64,000 nt of DNA. It comes from Xylophilus sp. GW821-FHT01B05 (lineage in GTDB: Bacteria; Pseudomonadota; Gammaproteobacteria; Burkholderiales; Burkholderiaceae_C). The stretch lies in NCBI GenBank assembly GCA_038961845.1, contig CP152408.1, positions 5,208,001 through 5,272,000 of the forward strand, read 5' to 3'. A program made the position numbers and the translations under genes. Numbering within the stretch: the first letter of the stretch is position 1; every line of letters begins with the position of its first letter. Shown one piece after another: positions 17,398 through 26,354 of this stretch. The notes under the pieces were generated by a model, which was not told where the DNA came from, did not search any database, and worked only from the letters and a program-made list of their open reading frames with translations.

Positions 17398-18378
17398 TTA
17401 CAAAGGCCGCACCGGCAAGCACAGCTGACATCCGAACTCGCCAGTCCGAGGGTCGTAGCGGGTGTCGACAGGGAGGTACTCAAAGTGCGGGCGGCTATCG
17501 GCCCGCATGCCGCTGGCGGGCAGCCAGTCGCGCAGCAGTTGGGTCCAGGGCACGGAGAGGCCGGCACCGGTGCCGTAGTAGTCGGCTACGGCATAGCGCC
17601 CGCCCGGCAGGGTGGCGATGCCCACCGGGTTCTGGGCGACGAAGCTGTCAGGCACTTCCACGCAGGCGTCGTAGCGGCATTTGTCTGGGTCGGTGACGCT
17701 GGGGTCGTCATGGCCTATGCCGTAGCAGGGCGCCTGCTCCAGGCCCTGGGCCGCGCGCCAAGGCATGAAGACTTCGCGCCAGAGCCGGGCCACGCCCGCG
17801 CCATAGGGGCCGATGTGGCGCATGTAGGCGACGCGCGCAGGGGGAAGGGTGAGGACTTTCACTTGCATGGATGACTCCGGGGGTAAGGAGCCTGCATCTT
17901 TGGTGAAAGCCGGCTCTGCCGGCTGATCCGGATTGCGCATGTCCTGATCTGGATTGCTGTGTCGGCGCCGCTGGTGCATGGCCGCCAGCTCTCCGGCCCA
18001 GCGCTGCGGAGTGGCGGCGCGCCAGGCGCTCGGGGTGCAGCCGAAGCGCTGCTTGAAGGCGCGAGCAAAGGCCTCGCCCGAGCCGAACCCCACCGCCAAC
18101 GCAATCTCCAGCACCGATGCAGGCACCCGTGCCTGCGCCTGGCTGGCAAGCCGCAGTGCCGCAATATCCAGCCGGCGGCGGCGCAGGTAGTCCCCCAGCG
18201 TTTCGCCCATCCAGGCCGCAAAAACCCGGTGAAAGTGAAAGGGCGAGAAATGCGCGACCTCGGCCAGGACGGACAGCTCCAGGGGCGCGTCCAGGTGCCG
18301 GTCGATGTGGTCCAGCACCCGGTTCATCCGCTGGGCGTACTCCGCAGCGTAGGCAGGTGCAGGAGAGGCTTGTGTCAT
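17398..18378 (-). CDS. AraC family regulator with C-terminal GyrI-like domain
   Basis: 326 residues. Two AraC HTH motifs lie at the N-terminus (about 10-115: NRVLDHIDRHLDAPLELSVL, HFSPFHFHRVFAAWMGETLG, and GFGSGEAFARAFKQRFGCTPS). A GyrI/Rob-like effector domain (about 170-326) follows after a charged linker. This architecture is typical of Rob-like multidrug-responsive activators. The neighbouring divergent DHA2 exporter is the probable target; the 117-bp spacer may hold the operator. No ligand can be named. Confidence 0.88.
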   Translation of the reverse strand: MTQASPAPAYAAEYAQRMNRVLDHIDRHLDAPLELSVLAEVAHFSPFHFHRVFAAWMGETLGDYLRRRRLDIAALRLASQAQARVPASVLEIALAVGFGSGEAFARAFKQRFGCTPSAWRAATPQRWAGELAAMHQRRRHSNPDQDMRNPDQPAEPAFTKDAGSLPPESSMQVKVLTLPPARVAYMRHIGPYGAGVARLWREVFMPWRAAQGLEQAPCYGIGHDDPSVTDPDKCRYDACVEVPDSFVAQNPVGIATLPGGRYAVADYYGTGAGLSVPWTQLLRDWLPASGMRADSRPHFEYLPVDTRYDPRTGEFGCQLCLPVRPL

Positions 18379-18495
18379 GGGAGCGGCAGTTTAGGGGCGC
18401 CGGCAGGATTCCGCACAAACAGCCACAATAAGCGGCTTCCCGCCACACGCCCGGCGGCTTCATCCCGCGCCTTGCCGCTACCAATCCACGCCCCC

Positions 18496-19911
18496 ATGTC
18501 CGCTCCCGATGGTCTTCCGACGCCCGCGCGCTACCGCGCCATGGCGGTCATCATTCTGGGCATTTCGCTCGCGGTGCTGGACGGCACCATCCTCAACCTG
18601 GCGCTGCCTGGCATTGCGCAAGACCTGCGGGCCACGCCCTCGGAGTCGATCTGGGTGGTGAACGCCTACCAGGTGGCCACGCTGGCGCTGCTGCTGCCGC
18701 TGGCCACGCTGGGCGATCTGGTGGGCTACCGGCGCATCTACCTGGGTGGGGTGTTGCTGTTCACGGCGGCTTCTTTCGGCTGCGTGTTTGCCGGCTCGCT
18801 GGAGCAACTGGTGGTGGCGCGCGCGGTGCAAGGCATGGGCTCGGCCGGCATCATGGCGGTGAACGCGGCGCTGCTGCGGTTGATCTACCCGCGCAACATG
18901 CTGGGCCGGGGCGTGGCGATCAACTCGATGGTGGTGGCGACGGCCTCGGTGGCCGGGCCGTCGGTGGCGGCGGGCATTCTGTCGGTCGCCTCGTGGCCCT
19001 GGCTGTTTGCGGTGAACGTGCCGCTGGGCCTGCTGGTGCTGGCTATGGGCTGGAAGTCATTGCCGCCCAATGCCACGGCGCGGCCCGTTGGCGCGCGCCT
19101 GTCGTGGCTGGACGTGGCGTTGAATGCGCTGATGTTCGGCCTGGTGTTTCTGGGCGCCGATGCACTGGGCACGCGTGCCGGCCAGGCGCCCGAGGCGCTG
19201 ATCGGCGGCGCGGCGATGCTGGGCGCGGGCGTGCTGGTGGGCGTGGTCTATGTGCGCCGGCAACTGGCGCAGCCGCTGCCGCTGTTCCCGATCGACCTGC
19301 TGCGCATACCGGTGTTCCGGCTGTCGATGTGCACCTCGATCGGCGCCTTTGGCGCGCAGATGCTGGCCTACATCGCCCTGCCCTTCATGCTGCTGGACCA
19401 CTTTGGCCGCTCGCACCTGGAGGCCGGCCTGCTGATCACCGCCTGGCCGCTGGCCATCGTGGCCACGGCGCCGGTGGCCGGCCGCCTGATCGGCCGCGTG
19501 CCGGACGGGCTGCTGGGCGGCATCGGCCTGGGCATCATGGCCTGCGGGCTGGCGCTGCTGGCGGCGCTGCCGGCGCAGCCGTCTGACCTGAACATCGTCT
19601 GGCGCATGGCGCTGTGCGGCATTGGCTTTGGGCTGTTCCAGTCGCCCAACAACCACACCATCGTGACCAGCGCGCCGGCGCACCGCTCGGGCGGCGCCAG
19701 CGGCATGCTGGGCACGGCCCGCCTGACCGGGCAGACGGCCGGCGCGGTACTGCTGGCGGTGGTGTTCAGTGCTGCGGGCGCGCACAACGCGCACGGGCCG
19801 GTGATCGCGCTGGCGCTGGCCGCCGCGTTTGCGGCCACGGCCGGCGTGTTCAGCTCGCTGCGCCTGCGCCATGCAAAGCCGCACGGGCTGGCGCCGGCCG
19901 ATACGCACTGA
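18496..19911 (+). CDS. MFS transporter, DHA2-type drug exporter
   Basis: 471 residues with about 14 hydrophobic segments. The DHA2 hallmark LDGTILNLALPGIAQDL is at about residues 23-39, and the motif A-like GDLVGYRRIY near 77. Predicted proton-driven multidrug or metabolite exporter. The start at 18496 gives MSAPDGLPTPARYRAMAV; upstream frame belongs to the AraC gene's opposite strand. Divergent from the AraC/GyrI regulator, which probably controls it. Confidence 0.87.
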   Translation: MSAPDGLPTPARYRAMAVIILGISLAVLDGTILNLALPGIAQDLRATPSESIWVVNAYQVATLALLLPLATLGDLVGYRRIYLGGVLLFTAASFGCVFAGSLEQLVVARAVQGMGSAGIMAVNAALLRLIYPRNMLGRGVAINSMVVATASVAGPSVAAGILSVASWPWLFAVNVPLGLLVLAMGWKSLPPNATARPVGARLSWLDVALNALMFGLVFLGADALGTRAGQAPEALIGGAAMLGAGVLVGVVYVRRQLAQPLPLFPIDLLRIPVFRLSMCTSIGAFGAQMLAYIALPFMLLDHFGRSHLEAGLLITAWPLAIVATAPVAGRLIGRVPDGLLGGIGLGIMACGLALLAALPAQPSDLNIVWRMALCGIGFGLFQSPNNHTIVTSAPAHRSGGASGMLGTARLTGQTAGAVLLAVVFSAAGAHNAHGPVIALALAAAFAATAGVFSSLRLRHAKPHGLAPADTH

Positions 19912-19992
19912 CACGTTTTGGCGGCGCTGCCCCAGAGTCGCAGCGGGTTTTTCGGGGCACAGTGGTGATCAAGCAAAGCCCCAGGCGTACCC

Positions 19993-20364
19993 ATGACCCA
20001 TCCTCTTCTCCGAACACTTCTGCGCACCGCCCTGATCGCGGCCTGCGCACAGGCTGCCATTGCCGGCGCGCAGACCACCGCACCCGCTGAATCCCCCGGG
20101 CCACTGGCCGCTGCCGGCCACGGCATTGCACGCGGGGCCGAGGCTACCGAGCATGGTGTGAAGCGCGCCGCCCACGCCACCGAACACGGCGTGAAGCGCG
20201 CGGCCGAGGCCACTGGCAACGGCCTGGAGCGCGCGGTAAGTGCCACGGGCAATGGCTTGTCACGCGCCGCAGCCGCCACCGGTCGGGGCCTGCACCGCGC
20301 CGCTGACGCCACGGGCCGTGGCCTGGAGCGGGCTGGCGAGGCGGTGCGCGGTACTACCGACTAG
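19993..20364 (+). CDS. Small secreted protein with seven 11-residue repeats
   Basis: 123 residues. A Sec signal peptide with AAIAGAQ cleavage region (about 1-27) is followed by a short Pro/Ala segment. Then seven gap-free 11-mers occupy residues 44-120, with pattern G-(I/V/L)-x-R-(A/G)-x-x-A-(T/V)-x-x, for example GVKRAAHATEH and GLSRAAAATGR. Such 11-mers form amphipathic helices in LEA-like and apolipoprotein-like proteins. No known family is recognised. The underlying 33-bp DNA repeat spans 20122-20352. It lies 81 bp after the exporter and is convergent with a LysR gene (4-bp overlap). Confidence 0.75.
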   Translation: MTHPLLRTLLRTALIAACAQAAIAGAQTTAPAESPGPLAAAGHGIARGAEATEHGVKRAAHATEHGVKRAAEATGNGLERAVSATGNGLSRAAAATGRGLHRAADATGRGLERAGEAVRGTTD

Positions 20365-21290
20365 TCATCCGAAGAGAACCGTTCTGCCCCCAGCGCCTGC
20401 TCCAGGAACTGCAGCAAGGCCTGCACCCGTGCGCTGCGCCCCTTGCGCGTGGGCACCAGCAGCGTGACCGGCGCGCTGTCGAACTGCCAATCCGCCAGCA
20501 CCCGCACCAGGCTGCCGCTGGCCACGGCGTCGGCCGCGTCCCACTCTGAGCGCAGCACCAGGCCCAGCCCCTGCTCGGCCCAGTGGCGCGCCACGCTGCC
20601 GTCGTTGGTGAGCAGCGCTGGCGCGATGCGCAGCGACTCGCGCGCGCCGGGCCGTGCGGCAGTGCCGCTTGCCAGGCGCCGGAAGTGCCACAGCGTCACA
20701 TCCTCTTCGTTCTCGCGGATGCAGATGCAGGCGTGCGACGGCAGCTCGCGCGGGGTCTGCGGCGTGCCGTGCGCGCGCAGGTAGGCCGGGCTGGCGCACA
20801 GCCAGCGCTCGTTGGCCGCCAGCACACGCGCCACCCAGGATGAATCGCGCACCGTGCCTATGTGCAGCACCGCGTCCGCGTCGTGCCGGTCAGGCCAGGG
20901 GGTTTCGCGCAGGTCCAGCTGCAGTTGCAGCCCCGGGTGCAGCCGGGCGAAGCGCGCCAGCACTGGCGCCAGGCGGTCACGCCCATAGCCAAAGGGCGCG
21001 GCGATGCGCAGCGTGCCGGTCAACTGCCGGTCGTCGCGCTGCATCGATTCACGCAGGCCCTCGATCTGCGCCAGCAGCGCCGTGGCCTCAAGCGCAAAGC
21101 GCTCGCCCTCGGGCGTCAGGCTCAGCCGGCGCGCGCTGCGCGTGGCCAGCGCCAGGCCCAGGCTGGCTTCGAGCTTGCGCAGGCGCATCGACAGCGCCGG
21201 CGGCGTGACGCCCAGCAGCCGCGCCGCGGCGCTGAGCGATGGCTCGCGCAGCAGGGCTGCGGCGAGCTGCATGTCCTCGATGTTGATCAT
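20361..21290 (-). CDS. LysR family transcriptional regulator
   Basis: 309 residues with an N-terminal winged helix (DMQLAAALLREPSLSAAARL, then TPPALSMRLRKLE) and a C-terminal LysR substrate-binding domain (about 90-300). It is divergent from the D-threonine-aldolase-like gene (99-bp spacer), the usual arrangement for a LysR activator and its target. Ligand probably a D-amino acid or related compound (inference). Its 3' end overlaps the repeat-protein gene by 4 bp. Confidence 0.9.
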   Translation of the reverse strand: MINIEDMQLAAALLREPSLSAAARLLGVTPPALSMRLRKLEASLGLALATRSARRLSLTPEGERFALEATALLAQIEGLRESMQRDDRQLTGTLRIAAPFGYGRDRLAPVLARFARLHPGLQLQLDLRETPWPDRHDADAVLHIGTVRDSSWVARVLAANERWLCASPAYLRAHGTPQTPRELPSHACICIRENEEDVTLWHFRRLASGTAARPGARESLRIAPALLTNDGSVARHWAEQGLGLVLRSEWDAADAVASGSLVRVLADWQFDSAPVTLLVPTRKGRSARVQALLQFLEQALGAERFSSDD

Positions 21291-21389
21291 TCAGCATGGC
21301 TTAACGATTGATGTTGCGGCATTGAATCACAGCTATTGCCAGAGCACCTACAGTCACGGCATCCCATTGCCGGCCCCGCGCCCCCGACC

Positions 21390-22526
21390 ATGCCTGCCTT
21401 GCTTGCCACCCTCGACACCCCCGCCGCCCTGATCGACCTGCCGCGCATGCAGCGCAACATCCAGCGCATGCAGCAGCGCATGGACGCGCTGGGCGTGCGC
21501 TTTCGCCCGCACGCCAAGACCAGCAAATGCACCCCTGTGGTGCAGGCGCAGATCGCCGCCGGCGCGCGCGGCATCACCGTGTCCACGCTGAAAGAAGCGG
21601 CGCAGTTCTTTGCCGATGGCATCACCGACATCGTCTACGCCGTGGGCATGGTGCAGGCCAAGCTGCCGCAGGCGCTGGCGCTGCGGCGCCAGGGCTGCGA
21701 CCTGAAGATCATCACCGACAGCCTGGCCTCGGCCCAGGCGATTGCCGACTTTGGCCGCGAGCAAGGCGAGGTGTTCGAGGTCTGGATCGAGGTCGATACC
21801 GATGGCCACCGCTCTGGCATCAAGCCGGACGAGGCCGCGCTGCTGGACGTGGGCCGCGCGCTGCACGAAGGCGGCATGCGCCTGGGCGGCGTGATGACAC
21901 ATGCCGGCTCCAGCTACGAACTGAATACGCCCGAAGCCCTGCAGGCCATGGCCGAACAAGAGCGCGCCGGCTGCGTGCACGCGGCCGAGCGCCTGCGCGC
22001 CGCCGGCCTGCCCTGCGCGGTGGTGAGCGTGGGCTCGACGCCCACGGCGCTGTCGGCCACGCAGTTGCAGGGCGTGACCGAGGTGCGCGCCGGCGTCTAC
22101 GTGTTCTTTGACCTGGTGATGCACAACGTGGGCGTCTGCAGCACCGACGATATCGCGCTGGGCGTGCTGACCACGGTGATCGGCCACCAGGCCGACAAGG
22201 GCTGGGCCATTGTCGATGCCGGCTGGATGGCCATGAGCCGCGACCGTGGCACGCAGAAGCAGCAACAAGACTACGGCTACGGCCAGGTCTGCAGCGCCGA
22301 CGGCACGCTGCTGCCCGGCTACCTGCTGAGCGGCGCCAACCAGGAGCACGGCATCCTGTCGCACAGCGGCGCGCCAGATGCAGACATTGCCACGCGCTTC
22401 CCGCTGGGCACGCGGCTGCGCATATTGCCCAACCACGCCTGCGCCACCGGTGCGCAGTTCCCTGAGTACCAGGCGCTGGCCGAAGACGGCAGCGTCACCC
22501 CCTGGAGCCGCTTTCATGGCTGGTGA
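21390..22526 (+). CDS. D-threonine aldolase / D-serine dehydratase-like PLP enzyme
   Basis: 378 residues with an alanine-racemase-type TIM barrel. PLP lysine is in RPHAKTSK (about residue 41), and the C-terminal metal site has His and Cys in LPNHACATG, as in zinc- or manganese-dependent D-threonine aldolase and DSD1 dehydratases. Predicted reaction: cleavage or dehydration of a D-3-hydroxyamino acid. The ATG at 21390 was chosen over a TTG at 21336. The next gene (RidA) overlaps its end by 11 bp, fitting a dehydratase whose enamine/imine product RidA would hydrolyse. Confidence 0.87.
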   Translation: MPALLATLDTPAALIDLPRMQRNIQRMQQRMDALGVRFRPHAKTSKCTPVVQAQIAAGARGITVSTLKEAAQFFADGITDIVYAVGMVQAKLPQALALRRQGCDLKIITDSLASAQAIADFGREQGEVFEVWIEVDTDGHRSGIKPDEAALLDVGRALHEGGMRLGGVMTHAGSSYELNTPEALQAMAEQERAGCVHAAERLRAAGLPCAVVSVGSTPTALSATQLQGVTEVRAGVYVFFDLVMHNVGVCSTDDIALGVLTTVIGHQADKGWAIVDAGWMAMSRDRGTQKQQQDYGYGQVCSADGTLLPGYLLSGANQEHGILSHSGAPDADIATRFPLGTRLRILPNHACATGAQFPEYQALAEDGSVTPWSRFHGW

Positions 22527-22914
22527 GACCACTGCTATCCAACCCATCAACCCTGCCGGCCTGCGCCCGCCGGGCGGCCACTACAGCCACGGCACCGTGG
22601 CCAATGGCTTTGTCTTTGTGTCGGGCCAATTGCCGATCACGCCCGAAGGCGAGAAGCTGGTCGACGCACCTTTCGAAGAACAGGCGCTGCAGGTGCTGGC
22701 CAATGTCGCCGCCGTGCTGCAGGCCGCTGGCAGCAGCATCGGCCAGTTGGTGCAGGTGCGGGTCTACCTGGACGACATCGAGAACTGGCCGGCCTTCAAC
22801 ACGCTGTACACGCAATGGGCCGGCGACGCGCGGCCGGCGCGCGCCATCGTGCCCACCGGGCGCCTGCACTTTGGGGTGAAGGTGGAAGTCGAGGCGACTG
22901 CGCTGGCGCCATAG
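22516..22914 (+). CDS. RidA family protein (enamine/imine deaminase)
   Basis: 132 residues with YjgF/RidA marks: GTVANGFVFVSGQLPI, QALQVLANVAAVLQAAG and the conserved arginine in PARAIVP. RidA hydrolyses reactive enamines/imines released by PLP enzymes. It overlaps the upstream PLP enzyme gene by 11 bp, which fits this role. The last bases of the gene, including the TAG stop, are the first bases of a dispersed short repeat, so the C-terminal end was probably reset by the repeat. Confidence 0.9.
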   Translation: MAGETTAIQPINPAGLRPPGGHYSHGTVANGFVFVSGQLPITPEGEKLVDAPFEEQALQVLANVAAVLQAAGSSIGQLVQVRVYLDDIENWPAFNTLYTQWAGDARPARAIVPTGRLHFGVKVEVEATALAP

Positions 22915-22975
22915 CTATTAAATATATAGCTAATAGCCCAGGCCACACCTGGGCTAGAGGCATATTTAACCGATA
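22911..22975. repeat. Dispersed short palindromic repeat, intergenic copy
   Basis: Begins ATAGCTATTAAATATATAGC, has the perfect core AGCCCAGG-CCAC-ACCTGGGCT, and ends AGAGGCATATTT. It sits between convergent ridA and the NTF2-like gene and supplies ridA's stop codon. Likely bidirectional terminator-like hairpin. Confidence 0.75.
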
Positions 22976-22994
22976 TTTTCCGAGCAGACCCCGG

Positions 22995-23417
22995 TCAGCG
23001 CGGCCAGTGGAACTTGCGATCGGACTCAGCGATGGGCTGGTCGTTGATGCTGGCGTAGCGGCGCTGCATCAGGCCGTTCTCGGCGAACTCCCAGTTCTCG
23101 TTTCCATGGCTGCGAAACCACTGGCCCGCGGCGTCATGCCATTCGTACTCGAAGCGCACCGCGATGCGGTTGTCCATGAACGCCCAGAGCTGCTTCTTCA
23201 AGCGGTAGTCGTTCTCGCGCTGCCACTTGCGCGTGAGGAACTCGACCACCTGCTCGCGGCCGTTGATGAAGTCGGCGCGGTTGCGCCATTCGGTGTCGGG
23301 CGTGTAGGCCAGGCTCACGCGCACGGGGTCGCGCGAATTCCAGGCGTCTTCGGCGGCCTGGATTTTCTTGGTGGCGGTCTCAAGCGTGAAGGGCGGCAGC
23401 GGCGGACGGGATTCCAT
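22995..23417 (-). CDS. DUF1348/NTF2-like protein
   Basis: 140 residues of the SnoaL/NTF2-like fold. Marks are [40 protein letters not shown] and [11 protein letters not shown]. Nuclear transport factor 2-like proteins of this group have no assigned reaction. It follows the cyanase gene by 13 bp on the same strand and is the last gene of that operon. Role in cyanate metabolism is not established. Confidence 0.85.
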   Translation of the reverse strand: MESRPPLPPFTLETATKKIQAAEDAWNSRDPVRVSLAYTPDTEWRNRADFINGREQVVEFLTRKWQRENDYRLKKQLWAFMDNRIAVRFEYEWHDAAGQWFRSHGNENWEFAENGLMQRRYASINDQPIAESDRKFHWPR

Positions 23418-23430
23418 GGCGGCTGCCGCG

Positions 23431-23874
23431 TCAGTAGCTCTTGTACGGCAGGAACTTGCCCGACAGCACCACCTTGACGCGGTCGCCCTTGGGGTCGGGC
23501 TGGCGCTCGATGTCCATGCTGAAGTCGATGGCGCTCATGATGCCGTCGCCAAACTCCTCGTGGATCAGTTCCTTGATCGTCGTGCCGTAGACGCTCACCA
23601 CCTCGTACCAGCGGTAGATCAGCGGATCGGTCGGCACCGGCGTGGGCAGCGAGCCCTTGTAGGGCACGACCTTGAGCCACTTCTGCTCTTCGGGCGTCAG
23701 GCCAAAGATCTTGCCGATGACCTTGGCCTGCTTGTCGTCCAGCGTCATCTGGCCCAGGCAGGCGGCCGTGGTCCATTCCTTCGACAGGCCGACCTTCTTG
23801 GCCACGTCGGCCCACTGGATGCCCTTGGACACCTTCACGGTGATGATTTTCTCGGTGACGTCGTTGCGGTTCAT
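23431..23874 (-). CDS. cynS: Cyanate hydratase (cyanase)
   Basis: 147 residues, the normal length. Cyanase converts cyanate and bicarbonate to carbamate and CO2, releasing ammonia. The catalytic triad is present: Arg88 and Glu91 in [11 protein letters not shown], and Ser114 in [11 protein letters not shown]. The N-terminal HTH-like domain (about 1-75) is intact. I chose the ATG at 23872-23874 (TGGAG upstream); the longer frame adds unrelated residues. No cynT carbonic anhydrase or cynX is beside it. It may share an operon with the genes on either side. Confidence 0.95.
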   Translation of the reverse strand: MNRNDVTEKIITVKVSKGIQWADVAKKVGLSKEWTTAACLGQMTLDDKQAKVIGKIFGLTPEEQKWLKVVPYKGSLPTPVPTDPLIYRWYEVVSVYGTTIKELIHEEFGDGIMSAIDFSMDIERQPDPKGDRVKVVLSGKFLPYKSY

Positions 23875-23900
23875 GGAGGCTCCAGCAGGTTGGGGGAAGG

Positions 23901-24182
23901 TCATGCCACGTGGGCGGGGTCGACAAGCGGCTCGCCATCGCGCTGCAGCGCGCGCTCGATCAGGCTGGCCATGGCGTGGCATTTGCAGCGCATCTCCAAC
24001 CGCATCGCCTGCGCGTCGTCGGGCGAGCAGCCGGGCAGATCGCCCAGGCGCTTGTCGATCCAGCTCACCTCCATGCGCAGCGCCAACAGCAGCTTGTCGA
24101 TGTCATCGCGCGCCGGCAGCCGCGCAGCCGCATCCGCACCCGAGGGCGACGTGGCAAGAAGGGACAGTGCGGGGACCAGCAT
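23901..24182 (-). CDS. Small hypothetical protein, 93 residues
   Basis: I do not recognise this protein. It begins with a mildly hydrophobic stretch, then a helical, charged body (DDIDKLLLALRMEVSWIDKRL) and a Cys-rich segment MRCKCHAMASLIERAL. It lies 26 bp upstream of cynS on the same strand and 66 bp after the creatininase gene, with no competing frame, so it is probably a real operon member. The start is uncertain. Confidence 0.5.
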   Translation of the reverse strand: MLVPALSLLATSPSGADAAARLPARDDIDKLLLALRMEVSWIDKRLGDLPGCSPDDAQAMRLEMRCKCHAMASLIERALQRDGEPLVDPAHVA

Positions 24183-24205
24183 CCCCAGCTAGTAGCAATG
24201 CCCGT

Positions 24206-24241
24206 GCCCGCTCCCTCTCAGGGTTTTCGAGAGGTCCGGGC
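24206..24241 (-). terminator. Stem-loop between creatininase and small hypothetical genes
   Basis: GCCCG...CTCTC and GAGAG...CGGGC pair around AGGGTTTTC. No clear T-run follows on the minus strand. It may reduce read-through or act as processing site; function is a guess. Confidence 0.3.
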
Positions 24242-24248
24242 TGGGTGT

Positions 24249-25115
24249 TTATCGATGGGACCCGAGGTCCGGCGCATCAACCAAGGTGGACAACGGCAGC
24301 GCCGCCAGCTCCTGCAACAGCAGAGCCAACTGGCTGCCCGCGGCCTGCACCAGCGCCGCGCCTTTGTCGGCCGTGGCGGCGGCGGCATTGCCGGCTGCGC
24401 CCTGCGGGTTGTAGTCCTGCATCTGCCAGGCGAACTTGGCGCTGCGGCCATTGCCCAGGATGGGATAACGCGCGGCGCGGTCGGCCGAGGTGGAGGGGAA
24501 ATCGCGCGCCGCCTCCATGTGCACCAGGCCTGGCCGCAGGTGCAGCATCATCGAAGTCTCGATGTCGCCCGCGTGGATGCCGAAGCGGTGCTCGTGCGGC
24601 GGAAACTGCTGCTCGACCTCAGGCGGCAGCGGCAGCGCGAACCAACTGGTGGAATACACCAGCAGCCCGCAGCGCGCGCGCAGATCACGCGCCACCAAGT
24701 CCATCGCACCGACCTGCCCGCCATGGCCGTTGAGCAGCAGCAGCCGGCGGATGCCGGTGCGCGCCACCGCCTCGCCGATCTCGGTCCAGATGCGCAGCAA
24801 GGTCTCGGCGCTGAAGCTCAGCGTGCCGGGAAAAGCCGTGTGCTCGGGGCTGAAGCCCACCGCCTGCGTGGGCAGGAACAGCACGCGCAGCGCAGCGGGC
24901 AGGTGCGGCAGCGCGGCCGTCACCACGCCGTCGATCAGCGTCGTATCCACACTCAGCGGCAGATGCGGGCCGTGCTGCTCGGTGGCCGCCACCGGCAGCA
25001 CCGCCACGGTCGCATCGGCCAGGCCCTCGGCCTGCAGCCGCGCGAAGTCGGTGGTGCGCCAATCGGCCCAGTAGCGGGAGGAAGGGAAGGAGGCGGCGGC
25101 GGTCATGGGCGCCAT
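24249..25115 (-). CDS. Creatininase family amidohydrolase
   Basis: 288 residues. Metal-binding motifs of the creatininase fold are present: VAATEQHGPHLPLSVD (Glu, His, Asp), LLLLNGHGGQVGA, and FGIHAGDIETSMM with His and Glu. The family includes creatinine amidohydrolase, MftE-like peptidases and formamide hydrolases, so the substrate is open. An internal ATG at 25106 is an equally good start. It is the first gene of a probable run with the small hypothetical, cynS and NTF2-like genes. Confidence 0.87.
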   Translation of the reverse strand: MAPMTAAASFPSSRYWADWRTTDFARLQAEGLADATVAVLPVAATEQHGPHLPLSVDTTLIDGVVTAALPHLPAALRVLFLPTQAVGFSPEHTAFPGTLSFSAETLLRIWTEIGEAVARTGIRRLLLLNGHGGQVGAMDLVARDLRARCGLLVYSTSWFALPLPPEVEQQFPPHEHRFGIHAGDIETSMMLHLRPGLVHMEAARDFPSTSADRAARYPILGNGRSAKFAWQMQDYNPQGAAGNAAAATADKGAALVQAAGSQLALLLQELAALPLSTLVDAPDLGSHR

Positions 25116-25148
25116 CTTAGTAGCGGGCGTGCCGCCGGGTGAACTTCA

Positions 25149-25200
25149 TTATTGATAGCTATAAGCCCAGGCAGCACCTGGGCTAGAGCCACTTTTTCTT
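25149..25200. repeat. Dispersed short palindromic repeat, intergenic copy
   Basis: ATTGATAGCTATAAGCCCAGGCAGCACCTGGGCTAGAGCCACTTT in order. The core AGCCCAGG/CCTGGGCT is perfect with a 5-bp loop. It lies between the divergent creatininase and Bug-receptor genes, thus near both promoters rather than at a 3' end. Confidence 0.75.
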
Positions 25201-25290
25201 TAAAAATAAAAAACACCGCAGCACTGACAGCTTCCTGAAAGCATGAAGGCGCCAGCATGGCGTCCCTTTGCAGAGCACAACGGAGACAAC

Positions 25291-26319
25291 ATGGAACGCA
25301 TTTCTTCAGGCCCCTTCGGCAACTTCGCCCCCCTGGCCGCGACCACCCGGCGCGGCCTGCTCGGCACCGGCGGCGCGCTGGCGCTGGGCGGCCTGCTGCC
25401 GGGCATGGCGGCAGCCCAGTCCGACTGGCCCACCAAGTCGCTGCGCTTTGTCGTGCCTTTTGCGCCGGGCGGCAGCTCGGAGATCGTGGCGCGCTCCACC
25501 GCGGCAGAGCTGTCCAAGACCCTGGGCCAGAACGTCTACGTCGACAACAAGCCCGGCGCGGCCGGCAACATCGCCATGGCCGAAGTGGCGCGCAGCGACG
25601 ACCAGCACACCCTCATCCTGGGCCACATCGGTACGCTGGCGGTCAACCCCTACATCTTCGACAAGCTGCCCTACGACGCCAACAAGGACTTCAAGCCGGT
25701 CAGCCTGCTGGCCAAGGTGCCCAGCCTGTACGTGGTGCACCCGGATGTGCCCGCCAAAAACCTGAAGGAGTTTTTGGAGTACGCACGCAAGCAGCCAGGC
25801 AAGCTGAGCTATGGCTCGGCCGGCAACGGCAGCGCCGGGCAACTGGCCTTCGAGTACCTGAAGATGACGGCCAACGTCTTCATGCTGCACGTGCCCTATC
25901 GCGGCACCGGCCCGATGCTGACCGACCTGCTGTCGGGCCGGCTCCAGGCCTCGGCCGTGGGCGCTGCTGCCATGCTGCCCTTCATCAAGTCGGGCAAGGT
26001 GCGCTGCATCGCCACCGGCTCGGCCCAGCGCCTGCCGCTGCTGCCCGACGTGCCCACCGTGGCCGAGCAAGGCTTCCCCGGTTTCGAGATGACCCAGTGG
26101 TACGGCATGCTGGCCCCGGCCAACCTGGCGCAGGCCCGCCTCGAAAAACTCGCTGTCGAAACCGCCAAGGCCGTCAAGGCGCCGGCCTCGCTGCAGCGCC
26201 TGAACGGCGACGCGGCCGAAGCCATTGGCGACACGCCGGCACAGTTCGCGCAGTTCATCGCCACCGAGCAAGCGCGCTGGAAGACGGTGATTGCGCGGGC
26301 GCAGATCAAGCCGGATTGA
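25291..26319 (+). CDS. Bug family (TctC-like) periplasmic receptor, Tat-type signal
   Basis: 342 residues. A twin-arginine leader (TTRRGLLGTGGALALGGLLP) precedes the mature protein starting near SDWPTKSLRFVV. Bug-fold marks are VPFAPGGSSEIVAR, VDNKPGAAGNIA and YGSAGNGSAGQLAFEYL. Bug receptors bind carboxylates or related small solutes for tripartite carriers. The ATG at 25291 follows a good GGAG. No TctA/TctB genes are nearby, so it is an orphan receptor. Confidence 0.9.
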   Translation: MERISSGPFGNFAPLAATTRRGLLGTGGALALGGLLPGMAAAQSDWPTKSLRFVVPFAPGGSSEIVARSTAAELSKTLGQNVYVDNKPGAAGNIAMAEVARSDDQHTLILGHIGTLAVNPYIFDKLPYDANKDFKPVSLLAKVPSLYVVHPDVPAKNLKEFLEYARKQPGKLSYGSAGNGSAGQLAFEYLKMTANVFMLHVPYRGTGPMLTDLLSGRLQASAVGAAAMLPFIKSGKVRCIATGSAQRLPLLPDVPTVAEQGFPGFEMTQWYGMLAPANLAQARLEKLAVETAKAVKAPASLQRLNGDAAEAIGDTPAQFAQFIATEQARWKTVIARAQIKPD

Positions 26320-26354
26320 GGGTTGGGCGCGCGCGCCCCCTTCCTCACGCGCCA

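Noticed and set aside
20122..20352. CRISPR-like or tandem non-coding repeat
   Set aside because: The 33-bp units are in one open frame with a signal peptide and consistent amino-acid pattern; there are no spacers.
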